64,000 nucleotides of DNA, taken from contig NZ_JAPMIU010000003.1 in assembly GCF_026410505.1 (NCBI RefSeq), positions 124,001 to 188,000 on the forward strand. The letters are read 5' to 3'. The translations under genes were made by a program, and so were the position numbers. Under the pieces are notes generated by a model. That model saw nothing but the letters and a program-made list of their open reading frames with translations, was not told where the DNA came from and made no database searches. This document shows, piece by piece, positions 32,201-41,604 of the stretch (the first letter of the stretch is position 1; every line of letters starts with the position of its first letter). The stretch comes from Frateuria hangzhouensis (GTDB lineage Bacteria; Pseudomonadota; Gammaproteobacteria; Xanthomonadales; Rhodanobacteraceae).

Positions 32201-32395
32201 TCAGCAGCAACGCCCGCCGGTGCCCTTGTAGCGCGCTTCCTGCCGCTCGCGGAAGAACGCCGCGTAGCTCGGCACCGGCCGCTCCGGATGATGCTCGTGC
32301 AGGTGCCGGACGTAGGTGTCGTAGTCGGGCACGCCGCAGCACAGCCGCGCCGTCTGCACGGCGCGCGCCCAGGCAGCCCGCAGCCAGCGCTTCAT
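32201..32395 (-). CDS. ybdD: YbdD/YjiX-family small protein
   Basis: 64 residues with the family sequence VPDYDTYVRHLHEHHPERPV and ending FFRERQEARYKGTGGRCC. These small proteins are encoded after CstA-type transporters and have been reported to be needed for their transport. Here its start overlaps the cstA stop by 4 bases. Two terminal cysteines may bind metal. Confidence 0.92.
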   Translation of the reverse strand: MKRWLRAAWARAVQTARLCCGVPDYDTYVRHLHEHHPERPVPSYAAFFRERQEARYKGTGGRCC

Positions 32396-34473
32396 GGCGC
32401 ACTCCCGCTGACCGCATCCAGCGGCACGTACGGCTCCTCGTGCGCGGTGGGATGGTTGATGCGCCAGGCGCGCACGATCGTGCGCAGGCCGAACGCCACC
32501 ATGGTCAGCACCAGCAGCATGAACAGCGCGGTGAGTCCCGCGTCCACGTAGTTGTTGGTGACGATGCGCTGCATCTCGGCCACGTCCTTCGCCGGCGCCA
32601 GCAGCTTGCCCTCGGCAGCCGCGGCAGCGTACTTCTGCGCGGCGGCGGTAAAGCTGATCGGCCCGACCAGCTTGTCGTACCCGGCCGCCAGCGTGCACAC
32701 GATCAGCCAGATCGCCGGCACGCCCGGCACCCACACGTACCGCTCGCGCTTGAGCTTCACCACCACCACGGTCGCCAGCATCAATGCGATCGCCGCCAGC
32801 ATCTGGTTGGCGATGCCGAACAGCGGCCACAACGTGTTGATGCCGCCCAGCGGATCGACCGCGCCCTGGTAGAGGAAATAGCCCCACAGCCCGACGCAGA
32901 TCGCCGTGGCCAGCAGGTTGCCCGTCCACGACTCGGTCTGCTGCAGCGGCTTGTGGATGAGCCCCGCGATCTCCTGGATCATGAACCGCCCCACGCGCGT
33001 GCCGGCGTCCACCGTGGTGAGGATGAACAGCGCCTCGAACAGGATCGCGTAGTGGTACCAGAACGCCATCATGCCGCCGCCGGGAATGATCTCGTGCAGC
33101 AGCCGCGCCATGCCCACCGCCAGCGTCGGCGCACCGCCGGCGCGCGAGAGCACGCTGGCCTCGCCGATGTCTTTCGCCGTTTGCGTGAGCTGGTCCGGCG
33201 TGACCACGAAGCCCCACTGGCTGATCGTCTGCGCCGCCTGTTCGGCAGTGGTGCCGATCAGCGCCGCCGGCGAGTTCATCGCGAAGTACACGCCCGGATG
33301 CAGCGAGGCGGCCGCAACGAGCGCCATGATGGCTACGAAGGCCTCCATCAGCATGCCGCCGTAGCCGATCATGCGCGCCTCGCCCTCGCTGGCGAGCAGC
33401 TTCGGGGTGGTGCCCGAGGCGATGATCGAATGCCATCCCGACACCGCGCCGCAGGCGATGGTGATGAACAGGAAGGGGAACAGGTTGCCGGCGAACACCG
33501 GTCCGGTGCCGTCGATGAAGCGCGTCACCGCGGCCATCTGCAGCATCGGCGCGGCTAGAAAGATCGCCAGCGCCAGCAGCCCGATCGTGCCGATCTTGAG
33601 GAAGGTCGACAGGTAATCGCGCGGCGCCAGCAGCAGCCACACCGGCAGCACCGAGGCGCAGAAGCCGTAGGCGATCAGCAGCCATGCCAACGCCTTGGCG
33701 TCGAAGTCGAACAGCGGCGCCAGCGTGGCCGACTCGGCCACGTGACGGCCGAACCAGATCGACGCCAGCAACAGCACCAGCCCGATGATCGACACCTCCA
33801 GAATCCGTCCCGGCCGCAGCCAGCGCAGGTAGACGCCCATCAGCAGCGCGATCGGGATCGTGGCGGCCACGGTGAAGGTGCCCCACGGGCTGTGCGTGAG
33901 CGCCTTGACCACCACCAGCGCGAGCACCGCCAGCACGATCATCATCAGCACCAGCACGCCCAGCATGGCGATGATGCCGGGCACGTGGCCCAGTTCCTCG
34001 CGCAGCATGTGCCCCAGCGAGCGCCCGTCGCGGCGCAGCGACAGCGCCAGGATCATGAAATCCTGCACCGCCCCGGCGAACACCACGCCGAACAGGATCC
34101 ACAGCGTGCCCGGCAGATAGCCCATCTGCGCCGCCAGCACCGGCCCCACCAGCGGCCCGGCGCCGGCGATGGCAGCGAAATGGTGGCCGAACACCACCCA
34201 CTTGTCGGTCGGCACGTAGTCCAGCCCGTCCGGGTGGCGCATCGCCGGCGTGGCGCGCGTGGGATCGAGTTCGAGCACGCGGTGCTCGATGAATTTGCCG
34301 TAGAAGCGGTAACCGATCACGAACACGGCAATTGCCGCGGCAACCAGCCAGATCGCGTTGATCGGCTCGCCTCGTCGCAATGCCACCACGCCCAGGCACC
34401 AGGCGCCGACGACGGCGATGGCAATCCACAGCAGCTTGCCCGCGGGACTGGGCGGAACGGCGGCGCTACGCAT
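32392..34473 (-). CDS. cstA: CstA-family carbon-starvation transporter
   Basis: 693-residue polytopic inner-membrane protein of the CstA/BtsT family, which imports pyruvate (and has been linked to peptide uptake) during carbon limitation. Conserved stretches include GYRFYGKFIEHRVLELDPTR, PTDKWVVFGHHFAAIAGAGP and LVGPVLAAQMGYLPGTLWIL. Around sixteen hydrophobic segments follow. AGGAGA lies 6 bases before the ATG at 34473; longer upstream frames are non-coding. It forms an operon with ybdD. Confidence 0.95.
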   Translation of the reverse strand: MRSAAVPPSPAGKLLWIAIAVVGAWCLGVVALRRGEPINAIWLVAAAIAVFVIGYRFYGKFIEHRVLELDPTRATPAMRHPDGLDYVPTDKWVVFGHHFAAIAGAGPLVGPVLAAQMGYLPGTLWILFGVVFAGAVQDFMILALSLRRDGRSLGHMLREELGHVPGIIAMLGVLVLMMIVLAVLALVVVKALTHSPWGTFTVAATIPIALLMGVYLRWLRPGRILEVSIIGLVLLLASIWFGRHVAESATLAPLFDFDAKALAWLLIAYGFCASVLPVWLLLAPRDYLSTFLKIGTIGLLALAIFLAAPMLQMAAVTRFIDGTGPVFAGNLFPFLFITIACGAVSGWHSIIASGTTPKLLASEGEARMIGYGGMLMEAFVAIMALVAAASLHPGVYFAMNSPAALIGTTAEQAAQTISQWGFVVTPDQLTQTAKDIGEASVLSRAGGAPTLAVGMARLLHEIIPGGGMMAFWYHYAILFEALFILTTVDAGTRVGRFMIQEIAGLIHKPLQQTESWTGNLLATAICVGLWGYFLYQGAVDPLGGINTLWPLFGIANQMLAAIALMLATVVVVKLKRERYVWVPGVPAIWLIVCTLAAGYDKLVGPISFTAAAQKYAAAAAEGKLLAPAKDVAEMQRIVTNNYVDAGLTALFMLLVLTMVAFGLRTIVRAWRINHPTAHEEPYVPLDAVSGSAP

Positions 34474-34606
34474 AGGCGTCTCCTGGCGGATGGCGCAAGA
34501 GTCGCCCCGGCCGCCGCGGGGGTCAATGCGCAAGGAGTGAATCCGCCGCATGCCGCCCGCGGCAAGGCCACGTACACTGCCGGCACCACTTCCGCGGAGA
34601 CCGATC

Positions 34607-35389
34607 ATGCCCCTGCGTTTTCGCCACGGCCTGTGCGCCCTGGCGCTGGCCGCCGCCGTGGCTCCGGTCGGCGCCGCCAGCGGCCAGTTCGAGGATCTGC
34701 TCAAGCAGCTCAAGCAGGGCCGCCATGCCCAGGATGCGGACCGCGCTGCCAACCTGCCCAGCAGCGACATCGCCGCCGGCCTGAAAGAGGCGCTCGCCAA
34801 GGGCACCACGCATGCGATCAATGCGCTGGGCCGCAAGGACGGTTTCTGGAGCAACGCCAAGGTGCGTATTCCGTTGCCCGGCAAGCTGCAGCAGCTGGGC
34901 GACCTGGCGCGCCAATTCGGCCAGGGCGCCAGGGTCGATGCCTTCGAGCTCAGCATGAACCGCGCCGCGGAGAAGGCCGTGCCGCAGGTGGCCGACATCT
35001 TCGTTGACGCCATCCGCAAGATGACGCTGCAGGATGCCCGCGGCATCCTCACCGGCGGCGACCACGCGGCGACCGACTTCTTTCGCCGCGTCGCCGGCGA
35101 CACGCTGGCCGCGCGCATCCATCCGATCGTTGCCCAGGCGACGCAAAACGTCGGCGTCACGCGCAAGTACAAGGCGCTCACCGCGGCTGAAGGCAACGGG
35201 CTGGGCGGCGTGCTCGGCGCGCTCGGCGGCAGCGAGGACAAGCACAACCCGCTGGACCTGGACGACTACGTCACCGCGCAGACGCTCGATGGGTTGTTCA
35301 CCATGATCGGCGAACAGGAGCAGGCCATCCGCAAGAACCCCGCCGCCCGCACCACCGAACTGCTGAAGAAGGTTTTCGGTAGCCGCTAG
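34607..35389 (+). CDS. DUF4197 exported protein
   Basis: 260 residues with a signal peptide (LCALALAAAVAPVGAASG). The mature part is helical and matches the DUF4197 pattern: IAAGLKEALAKGTTHAINAL, DGFWSNAKVRIPLPGKLQQL, EKAVPQVADIFVDAIRKMTL, DARGILTGGDHAATDFFRR and the ending LDGLFTMIGEQEQAIRKNP. The role is not known; it is probably periplasmic. Divergent from cstA. Confidence 0.88.
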   Translation: MPLRFRHGLCALALAAAVAPVGAASGQFEDLLKQLKQGRHAQDADRAANLPSSDIAAGLKEALAKGTTHAINALGRKDGFWSNAKVRIPLPGKLQQLGDLARQFGQGARVDAFELSMNRAAEKAVPQVADIFVDAIRKMTLQDARGILTGGDHAATDFFRRVAGDTLAARIHPIVAQATQNVGVTRKYKALTAAEGNGLGGVLGALGGSEDKHNPLDLDDYVTAQTLDGLFTMIGEQEQAIRKNPAARTTELLKKVFGSR

Positions 35390-35408
35390 GGTTTCGTGGC
35401 GGCGGTCC

Positions 35409-35433
35409 GGTGGCGGGCTGAAGCCCACCCTGC
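35409..35433. repeat. Half of a family A repeat (A6)
   Basis: GGTGGCGGGCTGAAGCCCAC followed by CCTGC is a right arm with a 3-base change. No left arm was found in the 102-base gap before def. Confidence 0.7.
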
Positions 35434-35491
35434 TTGCAATTGGCTGTCCCGCCCGCAGTCCTGATACGAGCCACCAAACCGCGAGGCCCCG

Positions 35492-36028
35492 ATGATCCGC
35501 GACATCCTCAAGATGGGCGACCCACGCCTGCTCCGCATCGCCCCCGCCGTGCCCGCCGGGATGATCGGCAGCGCCGAGTTGCACGAACTGATCCAGGACA
35601 TGTTCGACACCATGGAAGCCGCCGGCGGCGTCGGCCTGGCCGCGCCGCAGATCGGCGTGGACCTGCAACTGGTGATCTTCGGCTTCGATCGGTCTGACCG
35701 CTATCCGGACGCCCCGGCGGTGCCGCGCACGATCCTGCTCAACCCGCTCGTGACGCCGGCGTCGCAGGACATGGAAGAAGGCTGGGAAGGCTGCCTCTCC
35801 GTGCCCGGCCTGCGCGGAGTGGTGAGCCGTTTCACCCTGATCCGCTACCAGGGCATCGATCCGAAGGGCGAGCCGATCGACCGCACCGCCGAAGGCTTCC
35901 ATGCGCGCGTGGTGCAGCACGAATGCGACCACCTGATCGGGCGCCTGTACCCCTCGCGCATCACCGATTTCTCCAGGTTCGGCTTTACCGACGTGCTGTT
36001 TCCGGACATGGATCCCGCCGGCGACTAA
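35492..36028 (+). CDS. def: Peptide deformylase
   Basis: Removes the N-formyl group from new proteins; 178 residues. All three family motifs are present: [10 protein letters not shown] (residues 45-54), EGCLSVPG with metal ligand Cys101, and HECDHLIG with His143, Glu144 and His147. It lacks a neighbouring fmt gene here, which suggests that it may be one of several deformylases in the genome. Confidence 0.96.
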   Translation: MIRDILKMGDPRLLRIAPAVPAGMIGSAELHELIQDMFDTMEAAGGVGLAAPQIGVDLQLVIFGFDRSDRYPDAPAVPRTILLNPLVTPASQDMEEGWEGCLSVPGLRGVVSRFTLIRYQGIDPKGEPIDRTAEGFHARVVQHECDHLIGRLYPSRITDFSRFGFTDVLFPDMDPAGD

Positions 36029-36044
36029 CCGCGACGCCTTGTTC

Positions 36045-36290
36045 CCGCTCCCCTCCGGTGAGAGGGCCGGGTGAGGGGGCGGGGCTCGCGAAGATGCCCC
36101 TCGTGCGAAAAGCCAAAGGCGTGATCTTCCCGCTGGCGACTGACCCCGCGCTTTGCGCCCTCTCCCCGCCGGGGAGAGGGCCGGGGTGAGGGGCCGGGGC
36201 TCGCGAAGATGCCCCTAGTGCGAAAAGCCAAAGCGCCATTCCCGCCAGCGCATTCCCTCTCCCCAATTTTCTCCCCGAAGGAAGAGGGAG
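36045..36290. repeat. Cluster of three family C repeats
   Basis: Fills most of the 320-base gap between def and yhhQ. Three degenerate units of CCCTCTCCCC..GGGGAGAGGG with GGGGTGAGGGG occur at about 36047, 36160 and 36252. The first two are each followed by the same flank, GCTCGCGAAGATGCCCCT then GTGCGAAAAGCCAAAG. No gene was found. Confidence 0.85.
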
Positions 36291-36348
36291 CCAAAGGCTT
36301 GCCTCTTCCCGCTCCGGTTATCCTCTGTCTCCACGCCAAGGGGGCCCC

Positions 36349-37104
36349 ATGCAACCATCCGCACCCGCCGCGCCAATGCGCGGCTTCCGCTATTACGACC
36401 TGCTGGTCGGCGGCATGGTCGCCGTGCTGCTGTGTTCCAACCTGATCGGCCCGGCCAAGGTCTGCACCATTACGCTGCCGGTGCTGGGCGCGCTGTCCTT
36501 CGGCGCCGGCAACCTGTTCTTTCCCGCCAGCTACATCTTCGGCGACGTGCTCACCGAGGTGTACGGCTACGCCCGCGCGCGGCGCGCGATCTGGGCCGGT
36601 TTCGGCGCCATGGTCTTCGCCACCGCCATGTCGCAGGCGATCATCCACATGCCGCCAAGCCCGACCGAGCCGTTCAACGCGCAACTGCAGCCGGCGCTGG
36701 AGGTCGTCTTCGGAGGCACCTGGCGCATCGCGCTGGCCTCGATCGTCGCCTACTGGCTGGGCGACTTCACCAACTCCTTCGTACTGGCACGCATGAAGGT
36801 ATGGACGCGCGGGCGCCTGCTGTGGACACGCACCATCGGTTCGACCCTGGTGGGGCAGGGCGTGGACAGTCTGACCTTCTACCCGATCGCCTTCACCGGC
36901 ATCTGGGAGGGCCAGACCATCCTCAAGGTGATCGCCTTCAACTGGGCGATGAAGGTGGCGGTGGAGGTGGTGTTCACGCCACTGACCTACGCGGTGGTGA
37001 ATTTCCTGAAATCCCGCGAAGGCGTGGACACCTACGACGAGCACACCCACTTCACTCCTTTCAGCCTGAAGGACGAAGGCGTGCTGCGCGCGCCTGGGCA
37101 CTGA
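36349..37104 (+). CDS. yhhQ: Queuosine-precursor transporter, YhhQ family
   Basis: 251-residue inner-membrane protein of the VUT/YhhQ family, which imports preQ0/preQ1. Six or so hydrophobic segments are visible, with the conserved GAGNLFFPASYIFGDVLTEV, YARARRAIWAGFGAMVF, WLGDFTNSFVLARMK and RTIGSTLVGQGVDSLTFYP. The link to queE and queC at 16 kb is functional, not positional. Transcription continues to the next gene after 23 bases. Confidence 0.93.
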   Translation: MQPSAPAAPMRGFRYYDLLVGGMVAVLLCSNLIGPAKVCTITLPVLGALSFGAGNLFFPASYIFGDVLTEVYGYARARRAIWAGFGAMVFATAMSQAIIHMPPSPTEPFNAQLQPALEVVFGGTWRIALASIVAYWLGDFTNSFVLARMKVWTRGRLLWTRTIGSTLVGQGVDSLTFYPIAFTGIWEGQTILKVIAFNWAMKVAVEVVFTPLTYAVVNFLKSREGVDTYDEHTHFTPFSLKDEGVLRAPGH

Positions 37105-37127
37105 CCACACGAACCAGGGGGAATGAC

Positions 37128-38417
37128 ATGGTGGACGAACAGGCGCTGCAACAGGCGCGGGCCGCCCTGGCGGGCGCGCGGGAAAAGCTCGACAAGTTGC
37201 GCAACATCGATCCGTACTTCATCGATCTGTCCCTGCGCGAGAACCCGGTCGGTTCCTGCCTCGGGCAGACGCTGGAGCAGAAGCTGCGCATTCTGCCGCT
37301 GCTGCGCGAGTTCGGGTTCCAGCGCATCCAGCTCGGCACGCTCGACTACGCCCTGCCGGACGAGCCGGAGGTCGACGACGACCTGATGGCCTACCTGCGC
37401 GACCACGGCATCGACATGACCGGCTGCTCGGCGTTCACCGCGATCGGCCTGGCTGGCGAGGACGGCAGCTTCACCCCGGATCCCTCGCAGCTGAAACTGC
37501 GCAACTACGGTGTACCCAACACGCTGCACGAGATCTACCTAAGCCCGCTCGGCATGCAGGGCAACTACGACCTGCCGACCCTGCGCCGCAGCCTGCCGGC
37601 CAGCATCCGCTGGTTGCACGAGCACGTCCGCGGCGACCACGGCGGCGCGCCGGACATCTACATCAATATCGTCGACGGCTGCGACGCCCTGATGGAATCG
37701 CCCGAGGTGGTCGCCGAGATCCTCACGCTGCTTGCCGATCAGCCGATCACCGGCGTTTCCATCGAGGACGACCGCGGCACCTACCTGCCGTTCCAGGTCG
37801 GCGCCGTGGTCGCCGCGGCGCGCGCCTTCCTGCCGCCGCCGCTGAAGCTGCTGGTGCACGTGCACGCGGGCGGCGGTTTCGAGAACGCGTCGGTGATCGA
37901 GGCGCTGCTCAACGGCGCCGACGGCGTGTGGGGCGGATTGCCCAAGCGCGCGGCGATCATCGGCCACGCCTCGCTCGGCGAGCTGATCGCCAACCTGGTG
38001 CGCATTGGCAATCCGCACATGAACGCCTACCGGCTCGATCGCCTGCTGCCGCTGGCCACCGATCTGCAGCAGATGGATGAGGGCGGTCCGGTGCCCGAGG
38101 ACCTGCCGATCCTGGGCAGCAACGCCTACCGCCTGACGCTGAGCTTCTTCCGCCAGCGCGCCGACCGCTTCATGGACCTGCCCCCGGAAGCGATCGGCGG
38201 GCACTATGGCTACCGCATCTGCCCGCTGGTCAGCGACGGTCCGGTCATCGCCGGGCGCCTGGCCGAAGTCACCGGTGAGCCGGCCGAACGCTTCGAACCT
38301 GACCTGACCGAACGCATGATCCGGCTGATGCGCCGGGATCTGCGCGCCGGACACCGCACCGACTACGACCGCCCCGATGAACTCCTGGCACTTATGGCGC
38401 GGGCGAAGCAGGTCTAG
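37128..38417 (+). CDS. Divergent DRE-TIM metallolyase-like enzyme
   Basis: 429 residues. The sequence reads as a TIM barrel of the isopropylmalate-synthase/HMG-CoA-lyase superfamily, but diverged. The first-strand motif DxTLRDG appears as DLSLRENPVGS. The metal-binding HxH is in LLVHVHAGGGFENASVIEAL, followed by GADGVWGGLPKRAAIIGHAS where the family has the gAG..ERaGNasleE region. ISLADTxG appears as GVSIEDDRGTYLP. Substrate is unknown. The ATG at 37128 follows AGGGGGAATGAC. It could be a decarboxylating or acyl-transferring enzyme; I would not name it more closely. Confidence 0.6.
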   Translation: MVDEQALQQARAALAGAREKLDKLRNIDPYFIDLSLRENPVGSCLGQTLEQKLRILPLLREFGFQRIQLGTLDYALPDEPEVDDDLMAYLRDHGIDMTGCSAFTAIGLAGEDGSFTPDPSQLKLRNYGVPNTLHEIYLSPLGMQGNYDLPTLRRSLPASIRWLHEHVRGDHGGAPDIYINIVDGCDALMESPEVVAEILTLLADQPITGVSIEDDRGTYLPFQVGAVVAAARAFLPPPLKLLVHVHAGGGFENASVIEALLNGADGVWGGLPKRAAIIGHASLGELIANLVRIGNPHMNAYRLDRLLPLATDLQQMDEGGPVPEDLPILGSNAYRLTLSFFRQRADRFMDLPPEAIGGHYGYRICPLVSDGPVIAGRLAEVTGEPAERFEPDLTERMIRLMRRDLRAGHRTDYDRPDELLALMARAKQV

Positions 38418-38480
38418 AATCCCGATTCAATGCGTGAAGGCCAGCCGGGCCGTCGCGCGCCATCCGGAGGGGGCCGGATC

Positions 38481-39443
38481 ATGAACACCACTGAAGACCA
38501 GGTCGAGCTGGACAGCGCCGTCTACAAGACGCTGCTCGAATCGACGCGCGCCATTCCCTGGAAGATCGACTGGGCGAGCACGCGCTTCGCCTACATCGGA
38601 CCGCAGATCGAGGGCCTGCTGGGCTGGTCGCAGGACAGCTGGGCCACCGTGCAGGACTGGGCCGAGCGCATCCACCCGGACGACCGCGACCGCGTGGTGC
38701 AGTTCTGCATCGCCCAATCGCAGGCCGGCGTGGACCACGAGGCGGACTACCGCGCGCTGACCTGCGAGGGCGACTACGTGTGGATCCGCGACGTCGTGCA
38801 CGTGGTGCGCAAGGACGACGGCACGGTCGATGCGCTGGTCGGTTTCATGTTCGACATCAGCGAGCGCAAGCGCGCCGAGGAACAACTGCTCAAGCTGCAG
38901 CGCGAGCTGACCGAGCTGTCCTTTCGCGACGGCCTGACCGGCGTGGCCAATCGCCGCCGCCTGGACGCCTTCCTCGATGCCGAGTGGACCACCGCCTGCC
39001 GCGAGCGCAAGCCGCTGTCGCTGGTGCTGGCCGACATCGACTGCTTCAAGGAATACAACGACTGCTACGGGCATCTGGCCGGCGACGCCTGTCTCAAGCG
39101 CGTGGCCGGGCTGATGGACGCCACGGCGGTACGCGGGCGCGGCCTGCTGGGCCGCTTCGGCGGCGAGGAGTTCCTGCTGGTGCTGCCCGATACCGATGCG
39201 GCGGCCGCGCGCGAACGCGCCGAACGCTGCCTGGCCAGGCTGGCCGAGGCACGGATTCCCCACGAGCGCTCGAGTGCCGGCGCGGTACTGACGGTCAGCC
39301 TCGGCGTCGCCACGCTGGTGCCCGAACCCGGCGACGACCTGGTGGCTTTCCTCGAAGCGGTCGACCGTTGTCTGTACCAGGCCAAGGCTGATGGCCGCAA
39401 TCGCGTGGTCGCCCTGGAGGATGCGTCGGCTTCCCATGCCTGA
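38481..39443 (+). CDS. PAS-GGDEF diguanylate cyclase
   Basis: 320 residues: one PAS domain (YIGPQIEGLLGWSQDSWATV .. IHPDDRDRV) with its C-terminal motif (VGFMFDISERKRAEEQLLKL), a short coiled linker, and a GGDEF domain (FRDGLTGVANRRRLDAFLD) with active-site FGGEEF. It should make cyclic di-GMP in response to a signal sensed by PAS. The allosteric RxxD site before GGEEF is absent (RGRG), so product inhibition through it is unlikely. No membrane segment. GGAGG lies 10 bases before the ATG at 38481; an in-frame ATG at 38430 is less likely. Confidence 0.93.
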   Translation: MNTTEDQVELDSAVYKTLLESTRAIPWKIDWASTRFAYIGPQIEGLLGWSQDSWATVQDWAERIHPDDRDRVVQFCIAQSQAGVDHEADYRALTCEGDYVWIRDVVHVVRKDDGTVDALVGFMFDISERKRAEEQLLKLQRELTELSFRDGLTGVANRRRLDAFLDAEWTTACRERKPLSLVLADIDCFKEYNDCYGHLAGDACLKRVAGLMDATAVRGRGLLGRFGGEEFLLVLPDTDAAAARERAERCLARLAEARIPHERSSAGAVLTVSLGVATLVPEPGDDLVAFLEAVDRCLYQAKADGRNRVVALEDASASHA

Positions 39444-40626
39444 GCCGGCGGCCGAGCAGGTGCCCGCGACGGGGCCAATCGCATCCGGCGTTCACCGCAA
39501 CGCCGGCATCGACCTGCTGCGCGGGCTGGCGATCGTGTTCGTGCTGCTCAACCATCTCGGCCTGCCGATGCGGATCCCGCTCAAGGCTTCCGCGCTGGCC
39601 GACATGCTGCCGGTGCGTCTGCTGCAGGCGCTCAACTACAACGGCTACGAAGCGGTGTTCGTGTTCTTCGTGATCTCCGGCTTCCTGATTGCCGGCAACG
39701 CGCTGCAGCGCTGGGGCAGCCTGGCGCGCATCGAGTTGAAGGCGTTCTACGCGCGCCGCTTCGCCCGCATCGTGCCGTGCCTGCTCGCGCTGCTGGCGGT
39801 GCTCGCCGTGCTGCATGGCCTGGGCACGCAGGACTACGCCATCCATCGATCCGGCCAGTCGCTGGGCGGCGCCGTGCTGGCCGCGCTGGGCCTGCACCTG
39901 AACTGGTACGAAGGCCGCACCGGCTACCTGCCGGGCAGTTGGGACGTGCTGTGGTCGCTGTCGATCGAGGAGGTGTTCTACCTGGGCTTTCCGCTGGCGT
40001 GCCTGCTGGTGCGGCGCACCCGGGTGCTGGTGCCGCTGTTGCTCGCGCTCGCGTTGTCGCTGCCGTGGACGCGCGCGGCGCTGGAGGGCAACGGGATCTG
40101 GCAGGAGAAGGCCTACCTTCCCGGCATGGCCGCGATCGCCACCGGCGTGCTGGGCGCGCTGTGGCTGGCCGGCAGCCGGCTGTCGCCGCGCAGCTGCCGC
40201 GTCCTGCGCTGGGCCGGCGCGCTGGGCCTGGCCGGCGCCACGCTGGGCGGCCACTGGCTATGGCCACTGCTGCACGAGGGCGTGATGCTGTTGCTCACCG
40301 GCTCGACGCTGGCCCTGCTGGCCGCCTTCCGCATCGAGCCGCCACGGGTGCCGGCCCCGCTGCGCTGGTTGTGCAGCTGGGGCCGGCTCAGCTACGAGAT
40401 CTACCTCAGCCACATGTTCGTGGTGTTCGCCATCACGCGGATGTATCGCTGGAGCGGCGCCGATGCGCGCACGGGTTTCCTCTGGTACCTGCCCGCATTC
40501 GTGCTGTGCTGGGCGCTGGGCGCACTGGTCATGCGCTGCTGGTCGATGCCGTGCGAGCGCTGGCTGCGCGACCGCTGGCTGCGGCCCGCGACGATCCCGG
40601 TCGACGTGGCGTACCCGGCGCGCTGA
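39436..40626 (+). CDS. Membrane acyltransferase 3 family protein
   Basis: 396-residue integral membrane O-acyltransferase. The signature NAGIDLLRGLAIVFVLLNHL near the N-terminus, VFVFFVISGFLIAGNAL, FYARRFARIVPCLLALLA and WSLSIEEVFYLGFPLACLLV are all diagnostic, and about ten hydrophobic segments are seen. Such proteins acetylate or acylate lipopolysaccharide, exopolysaccharide or related sugars. The start is uncertain: ATGs at 39391, 39421 and 39436 are in frame; the last overlaps the GGDEF stop by 8 bases and needs no long unconserved leader. Confidence 0.88.
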   Translation: MPEPAAEQVPATGPIASGVHRNAGIDLLRGLAIVFVLLNHLGLPMRIPLKASALADMLPVRLLQALNYNGYEAVFVFFVISGFLIAGNALQRWGSLARIELKAFYARRFARIVPCLLALLAVLAVLHGLGTQDYAIHRSGQSLGGAVLAALGLHLNWYEGRTGYLPGSWDVLWSLSIEEVFYLGFPLACLLVRRTRVLVPLLLALALSLPWTRAALEGNGIWQEKAYLPGMAAIATGVLGALWLAGSRLSPRSCRVLRWAGALGLAGATLGGHWLWPLLHEGVMLLLTGSTLALLAAFRIEPPRVPAPLRWLCSWGRLSYEIYLSHMFVVFAITRMYRWSGADARTGFLWYLPAFVLCWALGALVMRCWSMPCERWLRDRWLRPATIPVDVAYPAR

Positions 40627-40662
40627 CCGGCCGCAGGCCGGAGCGGTTGCCCAACGCGGCCG

Positions 40663-40740
40663 TTGTAGGAGCCCACTGGTGGGCGATGCTCTTGTTCCGA
40701 TGCCGGCCGAAAAGCATCGCCCACCAGTGGGCTCCTACAA
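40663..40740. repeat. Family B palindromic repeat (copy B7)
   Basis: TTGTAGGAGCCCACTGGTGG and the inverse arm CCACCAGTGGGCTCCTACAA: nearly perfect arms with compensating T to G and A to C changes relative to B1. Confidence 0.93.
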
Positions 40741-40909
40741 GGGTTCGAGGGCATTCGGGCTTGCCTGCAAGGCACCCCGCCGTGGCCGCCATGGCTTATC
40801 GCGATGAGCCGGCCTTCAGCCTGCCGTGAAGGGCTGCGCCCGCCCCGCAGACCACTTCTCGACGGCCCGGGGCGCAGGCTTGGAAATCCGTCCGGCCTCT
40901 GGAGCCATC

Positions 40910-41515
40910 ATGCTTTCCGCCTTCGGCCTCAACTGCACGCTCAAGCGCGGCGACCAGCCGTCCTCGACACAGAAGCTGCTCGACCAGGTGCTGCGCGCGC
41001 TCGACAGTTACGGCGTCGGCACCGCCTACGAGCGCGCGGTCGACCACGACATCAAGCCCGGGGTGTCGACCGACGAAGGTCCGGGCGATGCCTGGCCGGC
41101 GATCCGCAAGCGCATCGACCAAGCCAATATCTTCGTACTGGCCACGCCGATCTGGATGGGGCAGCCCTGCAGCGTCGCCAAGCGCGTACTCGAACGGCTG
41201 GACGCCGTGTTCGGCGAGATCGACGAACACGGCATCTACCCGACCTTCGGCAAGGTCGCCATCGTCAACGTGGTCGGCAACGAGGACGGCGCCCATCACG
41301 TCACCGCCGAGCTCTACCAGGCGCTGGCCGACGTGGGCTTCACCATCCCCGGCGGCAGCTCCAGCTACTGGGTGGGCGAGGCCATGCACAAGAAGAACTA
41401 CATCGACCTGGAGCAGACGCCCAAGGCATTGGCCGGCGCGATCCAGACGCAGGCCTGCAACGCCGCGCACCTGGCGAAACTGCTGCAGGAAAGCCCCTAT
41501 CCGCCGACCCGCTAG
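40910..41515 (+). CDS. Flavodoxin-fold NAD(P)H-dependent FMN reductase
   Basis: 201 residues. The N-terminal strand LSAFGLNCTLKRGDQPSSTQ replaces the usual GSxRxxSxT FMN-binding loop, followed by FVLATPIWMGQPCSVAKRVL (the typical TPIYxGxPS loop) and VVGNEDGAHHVTAELYQALA. Likely a quinone or azo reductase or a WrbA-like protein; electron acceptor unknown. GGAG stands 6 bases before the ATG at 40910. Monocistronic, with a repeat upstream. Confidence 0.85.
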   Translation: MLSAFGLNCTLKRGDQPSSTQKLLDQVLRALDSYGVGTAYERAVDHDIKPGVSTDEGPGDAWPAIRKRIDQANIFVLATPIWMGQPCSVAKRVLERLDAVFGEIDEHGIYPTFGKVAIVNVVGNEDGAHHVTAELYQALADVGFTIPGGSSSYWVGEAMHKKNYIDLEQTPKALAGAIQTQACNAAHLAKLLQESPYPPTR

Positions 41516-41604
41516 CCTTTAAACAGCCAGCCTGGACGACCAAGCCGGCCGATCCCTTGCGCGGGAGCGGCAGCGTCATGGCCGGTGGTCGCACGCGCGG
41601 AGCG

